From: Rhodamnia argentea
Lineage: Eukaryota > Streptophyta > Magnoliopsida > Myrtales > Myrtaceae
Length of the DNA: 64,000 nucleotides
Assembly: GCF_020921035.1 (NCBI RefSeq)
Contig: NC_063158.1
Coordinates: 15,358,001 to 15,422,000 of the forward strand
Reading direction: 5' to 3'
The notes beneath the pieces are model-generated. The model ran no database searches. It had not been told where the DNA came from and was given only the letters and a program-made list of their open reading frames with translations. Of this stretch, positions 22,069 to 34,014 are shown piece after piece. The stretch's first letter is position 1. Each line of letters opens with the position of its first letter. The translations under genes were made by a program, and so were the position numbers.

Positions 22069-22277
22069 TTCCATGCGAGCGAGGACACAAACGGCGAGTG
22101 GCGAAACTCGATTTTGATTTCACACTCCCCTTCCAATTCTGTGATAAACGAATGGACGAAATTAGCCGATTATTTCTATCCTTGAGAACGACGTGCATGA
22201 AAGTTTACACGACACATGCAGGGTTTGACTTTCTATCACCTTCCAGATTAGCACGGCATTGATTCATTTGATCATGA

Positions 22278-23021
22278 ATTGTGTGACAAGTTTTCCTCCT
22301 ATTCTTCTTTTTTTTTTCAAAATAATATTTCATTCATTTTCTCGGGGTACAAGTGATATACACTGCAGATCAACTACAAAGCAAAACAAATTTCAGAAAA
22401 CTTCAAAACGAAACAAGCTCCGGATAACAAGAGAAATCATTGGAACAAGGTTATGGGTCACACGCTCAAAGTGCACATCTATGACTTCTTCATACCAAAA
22501 TCGGCAGCTGATCACCGAACCCGTCTTCGGTGATGAGCACACACCGAGATCTCCATCTAATGACATGGCTTTGCCTGTCGGCGATACACGCCTAGGTTTA
22601 GCGTGCTCAACACCATCACCGAACAAAGATAAAAGGTTGAACGAGCACAAATTTGACCCCGGTAAGAGCGAACAGATTTGACCCCCGTAAGAGCGAAACC
22701 TTCACGAAACTCCCTCGATTTCCTTCAAAACTGGATTTGTTAACCAATAAAACCCGAGAAGAGCGTAACCCCAAAAATATACACGCAGAAACCCCAAATC
22801 CAAACTAGATCGGAATCTCCCTAAAAATGGGAGAGAAAAACTTCCATATCTAGACTAAATCGGAAGAGAAAAACCTCTCAAATGAGAGAAAAATAAAAGA
22901 AAAAATTAAATAGAGAATCAAAACAGCTTAAGAAAAGGGGGAGGGGAAGGGGAAGGGGAAGGGGAAGGAGAGATCAAGCTCGAACCCTCCCCTCCATTGA
23001 GGTTGAAGAAAAAAGTTGCCC
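22278..23021 (-). mobile_element. LINE-derived or retroposon-like insertion (about 745 bp)
   Basis: Read on the minus strand it starts with a leader-like segment rich in CTTCCC and TTTCTCTC (containing a GGGGAA-type microsatellite, 22936-22972) and ends near AATGAATGAAATATTATTTTG followed by a run of A (22306-22318). Flanks carry an 18-bp near-perfect direct repeat, ATTCATTTGATCA(T/A)GAAT, at 22261-22278 and 23024-23041. A long duplication plus an A-tail suggests target-primed insertion. About 28 bp between the A-tail and the repeat remain unexplained. A short frame at 22393-22650 is not recognised. Confidence 0.45.
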
Positions 23022-23284
23022 TATTCATTTGATCAAGAATGATCTTGGGGAATTATTGGATTGAAAAGTAGCTGGTGTGAAAGTGAAGGCATTGAAATGC
23101 AGGTATCAGAATTTTAAGGTCGCGAGAAACGTAAAGGGTCGAGAATTTGAAGTGTCGGAAGAACTGATGTTCTGATACTTGATTGTGTGTTCTTCTATAT
23201 GAATTTTAGGCGAGCAATTGGCAAGGCCTGCATAGCGCATACTAATACAAATGTAATTAATTTCCTTACCATTTTCCTATTTGG

Positions 23285-23610
23285 GTTCGAGATTATGGTT
23301 CCAGGAAACTTTCCGATCCATCTTAAATTTATTGTACGATGCTAACTCGATCCTAAAATTTTTAATATTGCCATATCAATATTGCACATTCGCACAAAGT
23401 TTCAATCTAGTCCTTTTGGCCAAATTTTCCTTGACAATCACCGACGTTGTGGTGTGCCATGTAACTCAACCGGCAATTTTCCGACGAAAATTAGCCAAAA
23501 TGACTATATTGAAATTTTTCACAAAGATTTAGGACTAAATTGGCCAAACTAAGAAATTTCAGACTGAGTTGACATCCGTACAATAAGTTCTGAACTGATT
23601 AAGTAGGTTT
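23285..23610. mobile_element. Fold-back element, small copy
   Basis: The left arm ('cttaaatttattgtacgatg', 'actcgatcctaaa') and right arm ('gactgagttgacatccgtacaataagttctgaac') are roughly inverted around a core with 'ccgacgaaaattagcc'. It resembles the 18668-19515 family in design. Confidence 0.5.
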
Positions 23611-23759
23611 TCCTTATAATTTCAATCCGCCACTTGATGTGAAGATCATCCACGTTTTAGCTCATCGAAAGGAATCTTCGGTCAAGTTTTCTATAATAGA
23701 ATCTGAACATATTTTTAACTGATAAGTTTATAAATTTGCGTCCAAAGTAATTGTAACCG

Positions 23760-24130
23760 TGAGTTTCTTTTGATGTCAGATCGGGCTCGGATCGTAATTG
23801 TGGGTCAAAAGAAGATGGGCGTGAGAAAATGATTTAGACCTTTTTCAGAAAATTATTGCGAGTGTAAACCAAAGAAAACGTTAAAGCTGGTTTGAGAATG
23901 TCTTTAACTGATATTTCACATTGCAAAAGCCACATGATTTAGTTATATTAGTTACATATTGGAAGATATTTCTCTCTTCTTGGTCGGGGTTTGCATTCGC
24001 TTCAGAAAATAGCCTGTCGACGAACTTATGTGAATGTTCAACAAATAGACAATTTCAATCTCTCCAAGTTGTATTGACCAAAGAAAGAAAATTTTGCCAA
24101 ATTGTTTTTGTCATTGGATAAGATATTATT
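23760..24130. repeat. Upstream block shared by BBE copies 3, 4, 5 and 7
   Basis: It carries the same ordered words as 30040-30365 and 38560-38885 ('gagaa.atgatt.agacctttt', 'aaaccaaagaaaa', 'cgac.aacttatg..aat.ttcaacaa', 'attgctttc'). It is the far upstream flank of copy 3, pushed away from the gene by the insertions at 22278-23610. Confidence 0.7.
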
Positions 24131-26028
24131 CGATAAATTGCTTTCTAGAATCACATTATCCACTTACTTGGACTCTATGGACCCGGGACGGGTCTTGATA
24201 GACCCATATCTGAGCGCGTTTGACTTGGACGTGAGAGCCGAGTACCCGGCATGGCCACCAGAGTCCCAGCCGATAGACTCGAGCACAAGCACTAGGGTCT
24301 TGGACCCGACTTCAATGGATCCAGGCCGAGGTGTTAATGACATGCGCGCAAGAACAAGAACTAGGACAAGGCCACAAGGGATCTAAGCACGGACATCGGG
24401 GTCCAGCCCGAGTGCCTATGACTCGTGCGCAAGAGCCACACACTTAGGCATGCCCACCGAATACCTCGTGATAAGCACTTGTGTCTCGGTCTTGGCCTCT
24501 GTGGCCTTGGGCCCAAGTGCTCGATAACCAGGCAACTGTCACCGGGGGTCGTGTGACCCCGGGCGGCCTCGATCGATGGCAGCCGATGCCAGATTTGGCT
24601 CACCGGCGGCCTAAGCCTTGCGAAGGGTTTTGACTTTTTTTAAATAAATAAAAAGAAATAAAGAAATATGCAGCCAAAAAGCCCTTTGATCAAATTTCTT
24701 TTTGCCAAACGCTATATAATCCAAAGTAGCATTTCAAAGTAATTTTTACTAAACGCTGCTTGCATTTTCCCAAAGCCACTTTGGCTAAAGACTTGCTGCT
24801 GAAAACTCATTTCCAATTCCGTGCCAAGCGCACCCTTAGCATGTTTATCAACCTTCCTTAATGATTGCTTATATACGTAAGCATTGTTCAGAGATAAATT
24901 GAAGTCCTAAGTCCTTAATGTGTGGTGCTGAAGCAATGTATGCATGGAGATAATGTAACAAGGACTCCGGGGACAAACAAATATCTATCGCCCTGATGTT
25001 AGTGTAAAAGAAACCTCACAGAAGGTTTGATATCTTTTACGTTGAGTGTCGGGAATTCTGCCACGGTAGAGTGTCGTACGTCTCGGATTCACGCCAGGTT
25101 ACGAATTTGATGATCAACGCCTGAAAATCATGACTGCAAAATTGGTAGTGCAACAGGGTGCAAAACCGCCTTGAAATGTTTTGCCCGGATGGTCACAACC
25201 GGATATGCCATTGATCCGTACAAAACTTGCTTGCAGATCATTGCTCGTTTCCCTCTCGTTTTTCGTTTCTTCTTGGTGACAATTCCATACGCACACGCAC
25301 ACGCACACGCACGAGGACTTTTTCCACTCACTTTGTAACTTGCACGTCCCATGCTTCCCTTTCTTAACGGGAGGGTAAGAGAAGTTATTGAACTTCTTTG
25401 CTTGTTACCTCCAAGGGAACTTTCAAATAGAAATGGCTTAGGCCTACGTCCAGCTCATTATAGGCGGCCCAAATCTAAAAACTAATCATCACAATAATGT
25501 AGACAAGTTATGGGTGCAATGTTTCGTTTTGGTTCGTAAGATAACTTCCGTCTTTTGTGTTACCTTCCTAATCTGACACTAGCGAAATTCCTCGTTACAT
25601 CATAAAAATTGGTAGTATTTTTATTTTCAGCTTCGTAAGATAACCTTTCATCTTTTAAATGACCATTTTGTCGCTGAAAAAGTAATGGTCCTTGTCTTGT
25701 TGTAAAGAGCAATTACGTGCAAAAGTCTTTCTTTCGGTTCATAACAACATATCTTTCATTTTCTTAAATTATCATTTTGCTACTATTGCAGCAAAACACA
25801 TCACCCAATCGTAAATAACCATTGATGATAAGGGTTCACAAGATCACTTTGAATTCTGTAAATTGTCATTCCATTTCTTAAATGATAAAGTATCATATCT
25901 TGTGGTAAGGAATGTATACCTTACGTATATTCTCATTTCATTCGTAACTGAACCTTTACTTTTGTGAAACCTTTCTTATTCATATTATGCCTTCCGGTTC
26001 CTACTATACATGCTCGGTTCCTATTTGG
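24131..26028. other. Spacer; GC-rich repeat patch and CACACG microsatellite
   Basis: 24170-24610 is GC-rich with 'gacccggg' and 'tggacccgac' repeats and no credible gene. 25288-25314 is a short (cacacg)n tract. 25440-25950 is AT-rich, with recurring 'gtaagataacttt.c.tcttt' phrases suggesting old repeats. No gene recognised. Confidence 0.4.
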
Positions 26029-28143
26029 GGCCCTTTTTTTGAAAATTTCCCCCCACATTGCTTTCAAGGGAGAGACAGAGAGGGAGCGAGTGAGCGATGG
26101 ATTTGCCTCTTTTTTGTCTTATATAAAGCTCGAGCAAAGCCCACCTCTTCATCAGTGAGACATTCACATGTAACACAAGGGTCCCGATTCTCTATCTTGC
26201 AGAGAAAATGCCACCATAATCATCTTTGCAGGTCCTATTTTCCTTCCTTCTCATCCCACCTTTCAACATGTTTCTCTCTTTCTCTCTATTGTAGAGAAAA
26301 TGCCACCATGATGATCTCCGTAAAAGCACAAAACTCAATCGAATGATATTTTCTCGATCTAATTGGTGGTTGTGCAACATATGGAAGCCTTTCTCTATTC
26401 AAAACCAACCCAATATATTATAGAGGAGGGATCCAACCATACTTTTCATTACCATCAATAGACTTTACTAGCTAATATGTGAAAATGCATTTGGCGTGCC
26501 CACTGATTTTTCACTTTCTCAAGAATCGAAAATAAAATGGTAAAAAGTTTCAATTAACATATTGAAACGAAAACAAAACTGAAATTTCTTGGAAAAAAAC
26601 CCTTCATCATTTACCGACTCCGAACAATAATTAGAGCAATATTGTGGGGAGATATCAAAATATGCATCTTGAAATCATTCCGCTAAATAGATTGTAGAAA
26701 AGAAAGAGATAAATGGAAACCAATCCGAAGAAAATTTCAATGAGAAGACTATAGAAAATTTACTAAAAAAATCAAATGCATGCTCTATCTCAATAGGGTC
26801 AAAGAAATTAGTAAGTTCAATAGTTAGAAGTTAATGGAATGATAAACCATTTTTTCACTTGGTGAAAGCAAAACTCTTCAGGAACGGACACCACTCGCTT
26901 TTCTTCTTTGAACTCTTCCTCACAAAATTACGAAAACTCCAATTAACAGAATTCGCAGAAGGAGACAAACTCGGCAATGCCATGAAAGAAGAAAATTCAC
27001 TTTTCCCATACATGAAAAAAAAAAGATGAAAGAAGAAAAAGCACCTTCAGACTCCATTGATCCGAACCCATCATAAGGAAAGTTTTCACATTACTCAACA
27101 TTAACCAACTCTCTGAATTCGATCAATCCAATATCCACCATGAAAAAACCATCCCAAACCTCGAAAAAAAGAAAGAAAAAGGAGAGGAAAAGACAGAAGG
27201 ATGAACACGAAGGAAAGTAGGACCCGCAAAAGAAGGAACTTAAAAACGGACACTAAGAGAATGCAGAGGATGCTGAGTGGTGGGACCCACAATGGGTAAA
27301 ATGGTTCTAACACTTTGTTAGGGCTGTTTTAGCCAAACTAGGAGTGAAAAAAGCACGGTCCTTGATGTGAGAAGTCTTTTCCCAAACAAAAATTCAAGGT
27401 TATGCTGAGAAAATAATAGTACAAAGAAATCTTGTGAAACGTTAACAAAAATACAATTGTCTAATCATAGTAAATCAGCTACATATGGAGTGTAGACAGA
27501 GTTAAATATTTTTAAGTATCTTGATGTATCCCGATGCATATAAATCCTTTTAGTAAAACTTACACAACTACGCACATGCAAATAGTACGTATCGATATGA
27601 TAACAAGTTAAGTGTGTAAGAGTGACAAAAAATTTTCATTAATTAAGTGAAACTTTAAAAAATGTCGTGAAAATCCATGCAAAGCATGCTTACAAGTACC
27701 AGCATTATGGTAAACTTGACCTTTCTTTTTTGGTTCCGCTGGTTTTTGCCCCTCGTACATCCCATCATGTCATTAACAAAATCGAAGGGGGTATTTGGGA
27801 AATAAACCCGCAATTTTTTCGAAACATTAAACATAACTGAAAGACCTAATTCATTATTATTATTATCATTAGAAAAAATACCACGTTAATTAACAACACA
27901 TAGAGAACATGATGCCCTATTTATTATAAATAATTTTTTTACTCATTTTACTATTTAATAATTCGTAATCATGTTTTAGTAATTGAACACTCGATATTGA
28001 AAATCAAAATATAATTAAATACTGTTTAACAAATAACCCGCACAAAGTTCAAACATCGACATTGTCGAATGTTTCACTAATTACAAAGTATCATATTGTT
28101 ATTGCGATGGACGCATCTAAAGTCAAGAATTCTTCTTTTCCTT

Positions 28144-29751
28144 TTAAGACGAGAACGGAGGAATACTGCGCTCGTGCCGGAAAAAGTTGTCGGGATCGAC
28201 CGCGGTCTTCACAAGCACCAACCTGTCGAAATTGTTCTTGAAGTATTTCTTTCCCCAAGCGCTCGCTTGCTTATAACTCGTGTCGCCTTTCACGTTGTTC
28301 TTTCCTATGTCGAGATCCCTGTAGTTGATGTAGGCCTCTCGAGGCGATTTCGACACGTACTGCGCCATATAACTGTAGAAGCTTCGTATCCAACTCACAT
28401 GCTTTGGAGCAACCTCGTTGCCTCCAGTGGTCCAGGCCGTTATGTGCTGGATCTTGTACAAAACCCCAGCTCTATGAGGGAAGGGAATGGCAGATTCGGA
28501 AATTTCTGCCATTTTCCCGCCATAGGGATTCCAAATCATTAAAGGGACCCCTTCATCTTCCTCAAAGAACCTCTGCCACATCCCCTCTAAGCCACTCTCG
28601 GAGATTGGCTCCTTCACATAATCCGATTTGTTCTTGAAGAATGTTTTGGTGTTGGAGCTCCTGTTGAGCAAGATTTCCAAAGGCTCTCCGGTTGGAAATC
28701 CCGCGAAGTAGGCAACGGACTCAATCCAGCTCATCTCGGTGCAGTCCTGCCTCGTGACGTTGAGCTCCGGGAAGCTGTTCCTTGTCACCTTGAGGAGTGA
28801 GTCGACCCCGCCAAGGTAAAGGGTGTTGAAAATGGCTTGCATCGTCCTCGTCCCGTTGGGGCCGGAGTTGTAGCTCTGCAAGATCACTCGTATGAATAGG
28901 TCCTCGGGGAGCTTGTTTGCGACAAGTTGCCACTGGTGCACGAGCTTCGTCGCATTTTGTTCCAACGTCCTTAGGAGCGTGAACACGGTCACGGTTGACG
29001 GCACCGGGACCAGCTTGACTTTCCAGGACACTACCACGCCAAAGCTGCCGCCTCCTCCTCCTCGGATCGCCCAGAAGAGATCTTCCCCCATTGATTCTCT
29101 ATCCAGGAGCTGACCTTGGGCGTCGATCAACTGGGCATCGATTACATTATCGGCAGCAAGGCCATATTTGCGCAGCAGCGTGCCGTAGCCTCCACCGCTA
29201 AAGTGCCCGCCAACCCCGACCGTGGGGCAGAGGCCGGCCGGGAAGCCTAGGGTTTTGCTCTTCTCAGCAATCCTATAGTACAGCTCGCCGACCGTCGCCC
29301 CCGATTGCACCCATGCTGTTTTTTCCTCCACATCCACGGAGATCGATCGGAGATTCCCCATGTCGACAATGACGAACGGGACTTCAGACAAATACGAAAG
29401 GCCCTCGTAGTCGTGACCGCCGCTTCGGGTCCTCATTTGGAGCCCGTACTGTCGAGAGCAGATGATGGCAGCTTGGATGTGGGAGACGTGGAGCGGCGTC
29501 ACGATGAATAAAGGTTTCGGAGCAGAAGGAGTCAAGAAGCGCAGGTTCTGTAAGGTAACGTCCAAGACAGAAGAGTACGAAGAGTTCATTGGAGTATAAA
29601 CAAGTTTAGAGATTGCGGTTGCGTTTTCGGAGTGAAGAGAGAGGCATTGCATGAAATTCTCAGGAGCGCTGGTAGAAAAGGCTACCAAAGGAGCTGCAAA
29701 GAGAAGGAGACATGCCAAGTGATGGCGCAAAGTGAAGTTGGCCATCTTCAT
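28144..29751 (-). CDS. BBE-like FAD-linked oxidoreductase, copy 4 (intact)
   Basis: An intronless 535-residue protein with signal peptide (about 1-27) and several N-glycosylation sites in the first 60 residues (NAT, NSS). Flavin anchors are His113 and Cys175 ([18 protein letters not shown]), and the gate position is Val178. Tyr189, Lys433, Gln435 and Tyr477 are present. The BBE domain is at about 474-535. It differs from copy 5 at 17 residues: 2 in residues 1-257 and 15 in 258-535. Expected to be secreted, with sugar-oligomer or monolignol oxidase as the likeliest class; the substrate is unknown. Confidence 0.95.
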   Translation of the reverse strand: MKMANFTLRHHLACLLLFAAPLVAFSTSAPENFMQCLSLHSENATAISKLVYTPMNSSYSSVLDVTLQNLRFLTPSAPKPLFIVTPLHVSHIQAAIICSRQYGLQMRTRSGGHDYEGLSYLSEVPFVIVDMGNLRSISVDVEEKTAWVQSGATVGELYYRIAEKSKTLGFPAGLCPTVGVGGHFSGGGYGTLLRKYGLAADNVIDAQLIDAQGQLLDRESMGEDLFWAIRGGGGGSFGVVVSWKVKLVPVPSTVTVFTLLRTLEQNATKLVHQWQLVANKLPEDLFIRVILQSYNSGPNGTRTMQAIFNTLYLGGVDSLLKVTRNSFPELNVTRQDCTEMSWIESVAYFAGFPTGEPLEILLNRSSNTKTFFKNKSDYVKEPISESGLEGMWQRFFEEDEGVPLMIWNPYGGKMAEISESAIPFPHRAGVLYKIQHITAWTTGGNEVAPKHVSWIRSFYSYMAQYVSKSPREAYINYRDLDIGKNNVKGDTSYKQASAWGKKYFKNNFDRLVLVKTAVDPDNFFRHERSIPPFSS

Positions 29752-29800
29752 TTGTGACTTTGTTCTCTTGAGCTTGCATTACCAACTCTATTAACCATGC

Positions 29801-29811
29801 CTTATTTATAG
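29801..29811 (-). promoter_or_regulatory. TATA box of BBE copy 4
   Basis: CTATAAATAAG on the minus strand, 50 bp upstream of the ATG. A CATGCA motif (RY-like) lies immediately upstream, as in copy 6. Confidence 0.7.
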
Positions 29812-29924
29812 TGCATGCGAGGGCACTTACGGCGAAACTTCCGATCGTAGAATTCCACCCTTCCCTTCCAGTTGGTGATAATCGAAATGGACGAAATTAG
29901 CTGAATTTTCTCATATTCATGTAC

Positions 29925-30700
29925 ACGAAAGTTGGCACGATACTAGGGTTAAACTTTCTCATATTCCCGGCCATTGAAGTCTTTGAATTCCATAGACTGT
30001 CTGGCACATTGTTTTTTAAGATTATATTTGTCGTCGTGGGAGAATGATTAAGACCTTTTACAGATAATTATGCACGTAGTTATCTTGCAAGTGACACATA
30101 AACCAAAGAAAAAGTCAAAACTTGGTTCGGCAATGCCTTTTCATATAGCAAAAGTGACGTGATTCAATTGTTATATACTCGTCAAACGTCAATGTTTTAT
30201 CGATATAGATTTGTCTCCTCTTTGTCAAAGTTTGCATCTGCCTAAGAACATAACCTTTCGACCGACTTATGCGAATCTTCAACAATTAGACAATTTTCAA
30301 TCTTGCCAAGCTGTCTCTGTTATCACCTGGAGATATGATTCCATATATTGCTTTCCTGGAAAATTCATAGTCATTAAATTAAGTCTCAAAAAAAAAAAAA
30401 CAAATACGATTATTGACCTTCTTCCGGTCAATTAATCAGGTGCTATGCCATTGATTTTTCTTACTTTTCTATGTAGTTACGTCGTGTATATTCAACATGT
30501 GCTGCTATTGAACATCTTCTTCAATCAATACTTCCCAAAATTCAAACACCTAGAAGATTTTGTATATATTTGACCCCAGTAACTTGATTATGTTTTGCAA
30601 ACTATCCAAGGATTCATATTGAACCTTCTTCATGAACATGATGCTTGGTTGCGTGGTCCTTCGTTTCTTTGCTCTTATCTTCTTGGCTTAAAATCAAATG
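29925..30700. repeat. Conserved distal upstream region of BBE copy 4
   Basis: It is shared with copy 5 (38440-39200) and, more distantly, with copy 7 (55740-56600; words such as 'cgaaagttggcacga', 'tctggcacat/agtgttttt', 'aaggattca.attgaacctt'). It was carried along by gene duplication. Whether any part is regulatory cannot be told. Confidence 0.6.
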
Positions 30701-31129
30701 ATCCATGTCAATGCTTTACCAACTACATACATGTGATAAAGAAATTTTTTTGTTTCTCTCAACACGTTTCAGCAACCCATGCATTGCACGGGTAGATACG
30801 TTGAATTAATTAGTCGAGAGCAAATTATCGAAAAGAAAGTAAACATAAGCCTTACAAATTGAGATGAGAAGTACTAATTAGATGTACTCATCCTTGATTA
30901 GTATTTAATACTCACAGGGAAAAATTCAAAATGCCCTATGAAGTGAGGCCGCTTTCTTAAAAGAGCCTTCTAGAGTGGTGTTTGTCCAAAAAAAAAAAAC
31001 AAAACTCTCGAAGTTAACGATTTTGTCACAACTGACTTCCCAATTAACAGGCGGCTCAAACCTTCGCTGGTCGGCTAGCATACGCATCTCACATATCATT
31101 TTCCTTGCCATGGCCAGGGGTATCTAGGG

Positions 31130-31445
31130 CACAAGAACTTTGTTTCCTTTTTGTTTTGTCCACAAGACAGCGACAACATCCTCCGTGGCCGTGTTTTACA
31201 CATTCATTAGCCTCCCCATCAGCGATCTCATGAGCCTCGCATCCTCACTCATTGCCCACCTCCCTTCCGCTGAGCATCGAGACCATTTGTGTCAATCTCA
31301 AAGCCCTTTCAACGGTTGGACCAATGGAGTCTGGATTGGAGATGAAACCAGTGAAAGAATTGGACAAGATGATCTTTCACTTTGTTTCTTACAAGTATTT
31401 TAAGTACAAGAGAGCTAATGAGTTTTTGGAAGACATTAGCTAGAA
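31130..31445 (+). other. Unrecognised short frames, duplicated
   Basis: Overlapping plus-strand frames of 87 and 63 codons (31140-31403, 31252-31443; the second reads ESGLEMKPVKELDKMIFHF) recur in copy B (39662-39965) with few changes. The composition is more gene-like than its surroundings and the stop is followed by a plausible 3' end. It could be one exon of a relic gene. I do not recognise the family. Confidence 0.25.
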
Positions 31446-31689
31446 TAATTGTAATGTAATAAGTTTCATAGCTATGGCTTTTATACATAGAAAGATAACA
31501 TTCTGCATGCAAAATTAGATAGAATGACTTTGTCAATTTTGAAAACTCTCACTACACTTGCCAAGAGTATAAGAATTGATTGAGTGGTCTTGATCATATT
31601 AGAGAGGAAGTTTTGTAGTTGTTTTGCTGTTGAGCGATGTTTTCTCCAATACGGCCCCTCAAGAGAGGCATTCCATCATGAATGCCGAT

Positions 31690-31906
31690 CTTGGACCGTT
31701 AAATGGAGAAACCATTGTCAAGCAAGAGGCTTTGTTAGTGCATCCACGAGTTGATTATGAGTAGACACGTGACTCACTCGTAACAGGCCTTTGTTAACCA
31801 TGTTACGAATAAAGTGATAATCAATGGCAATGTTGTTTCGTCTTGAAGTGAAAAACAAGATTAGCGATCACATATGTAGCACCAATATTATCATAATAAC
31901 TTTGGT
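31690..31906 (-). pseudogene. Ty1/copia RNase H C-terminal fragment (in copy A)
   Basis: The minus strand reads YYDNIGATYV, a frameshift, then IDYHFIRNMV and STHNQLVDALTKP, the end of copia RNase H. It is broken by stops and truncated at its 5' side at the duplication boundary. A copy of the fragment is in segment B. Confidence 0.75.
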
Positions 31907-31917
31907 AAAATTCTACC

Positions 31918-32641
31918 TCCATGATGTGCTCCTTGACATCGTCAATCCCATCCATCATATCAAACATGGTGGCCTTCAATGTGGTGAGATTTTCCTCAAA
32001 AGCGGATACGACGTCCGTCGAAACTCCTCTCTTCTTGGACTTTTCGCGGGTCTCCTTCTCTTGGAGAGCCTCGACGCTGTCAATTTTGGTAGTTGAAGCC
32101 ATTGTCGAAGGATCGTGGCTCTAATGCCACTTGTCTCGGGATGATTCTTTTGATCACGAACTGTGTGACACTTAGACCATGAATTGCTCGAATCGGCCAA
32201 AGTAAACCTTGATCTCCGTCTTACTCTCACACTCACGGAAGGAAATCTTAGAGAGAGAAAGTAGAGAGAGGCTCTATGATATTTGTATTACTCAAATGAA
32301 TTCAATGATCCAACTAAGGGGAGGACTCCGTTATTTATACAAAAATCCCTCTACCTACAACCATTGACTTGTACTCGATCTAACGGTAGAAGATGTCAAT
32401 CCTCATCTATTTGATCCAAGGGTGGAAATCCCTTTAATCTAGCGGCGGAGGATGGTGATCCTCGTAACATTATTCCAACGGTGGAGATTATCCTCATTAA
32501 ATAATTGAGATACTCAATCCTTATCACACAAATCCGAAGGTGGAGATTGAGCCCCTTTGCGATCTAACGGCTGGGATGAACTTTCCAAGGATTGATGACA
32601 TGTCGCTTTTTGATTCATGACACGGTTACGATGCCCTCACA
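31918..32641 (-). mobile_element. Ty3/gypsy-type LTR plus start of gag (truncated)
   Basis: On the minus strand an LTR-like block (32132-32641, 510 bp) begins TGTGAGGGCATCG and ends CCCGAGACA, with a TATA sequence TGTATAAATAACGG at about 32329-32342. It is followed by a primer-site-like TGGCATTAGAGCC and an ATG at 32102 opening about 60 residues (MASTTKIDSVEALQEKE..) like plant gypsy gag leaders. The frame then runs into the copia fragment at about 31920, giving a 93-residue chimeric frame. No second LTR was seen. Confidence 0.55.
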
Positions 32642-34012
32642 AACCATAGAGCGGCGGCCGGAGGTGGCGGACGGCAGCGGCAGTGGTGGTGGGCAATGGC
32701 AATCGACAATGGTGAGCGGCGGGAAATAATAAAAAATTATTTTTAAAAAAAATGAAAAAATTTAAAGTTTTTTAGAAAAAAAATTAAAAAAATTTCAATT
32801 GCGTGTTTTAGCAATATCATTTTTTATTAAATTATAATAAATAAATATTCACGATTTTGTTAAATATTGAAGTATTTAAATAACACGGATCGAGTCGGTT
32901 TGGATATGGGTTGTTAAATTTGTATTGTATGAAAATGGGCCAACATAGGTTGGACCATATTTGACCCAATCCAAATCCGGCTCTACCTATCCATTTGACA
33001 CCTCTATAAATGGCTAAATGCATCATAATGAGTTGGGAACAAACCTATTTGAGACCCATTTTCATAGCTCTTTGCCCCAGCAGGCGACTTCTTCCTCTCC
33101 ATCACCTACAACTTTGAGAGCATCTATGAGGGTGACAAGGAGGGCATCACATCTGCTGCTCCACACATGTTCCTCCTTGCAAGCCAGGTCATGGAGGACA
33201 TGGCGTTCTCGGGGTGGTTCTCATCGCCGATCGTAGAGAGGAGGAGGGAGAGATTTTATTTGATTTTTTGGGCTTGAGGTCGCGGTGCTTTGCTCTCGAT
33301 ACATGAAATAATTTCAATTTTTCATTTGTTCTTACCTCCTCACAACCAAACAAAACTCCAAAATCCTCAACTCATAGCATCTCACCTCAAGGCTCACTCC
33401 CACATTCTTTAGCTTCTGCTAGAATTCACTGGCAACCCACTCATATCTTTATCATCACTCAAACAATAACCAATCATCTCCCTTCAATTTCATCACGCAT
33501 ACAATGAAGCCAATTTCCCACAATATATTCCCTTTTGAAACCACCCCTTATTTGCTTCAAACCAAACCGGCCCACCATCTCCAAATTTCTCTGTTCCCCA
33601 TCAGTTTCCTCGAATTTTTAAGAAAAATTTCAAATAAGAACTCGAAGTATGGCTATTTTCATAAATAAAGGCCTAAATTGGACATTATTTGAAATGATGA
33701 CTTGGAGTGGCTAAATCAATCTCAAATAAAGACCTAAGCTCATTGGCCGGTCCAATGTTCACCGAGAGCAGAGAATGTGACATTTCCAGTGATCGGAACA
33801 AGGGAATTTTTTCCAAAAAAATTGGGTAAAAATTAATAAACCCTAAAACAAAAACAAAAAACTGCAAATATTTCTGGATTCTTCTTCCCCCATCACTAAG
33901 AGCACACATTGTCTACGAAGTTGGATCACCTAAATATTGTGTTCGTGGAGGACGATTGGAGTACCCAAATTCTTTTTTTGTCTTCTACCCTCTTGTTGAG
34001 CACCCAAATTGG
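32642..34012. other. Spacer, no gene recognised
   Basis: AT-rich, with a GC-rich GGC/GGT patch (32650-32720) and low-complexity A/T (32740-32860). 33620-33760 has 'aaatttcaaataagaactcgaagtatggctatttt', a relic of the fold-back family at 34015-34848. Confidence 0.4.
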
Positions 34013-34014
34013 AG

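Larger units (their letters stand above)
26029..31906. repeat. Segmental duplication, copy A (about 5.9 kb)
   Basis: It aligns over its length with 34846-40425 in direct orientation and carries BBE copy 4, its promoter and flanks, a small unrecognised frame and a copia RNase H fragment. It has about 300 bp near 26983-27281 that copy B lacks; in B 'gccatg' joins straight to 'gtgggaccc'. Identity looks above 95% by eye. Confidence 0.9.
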
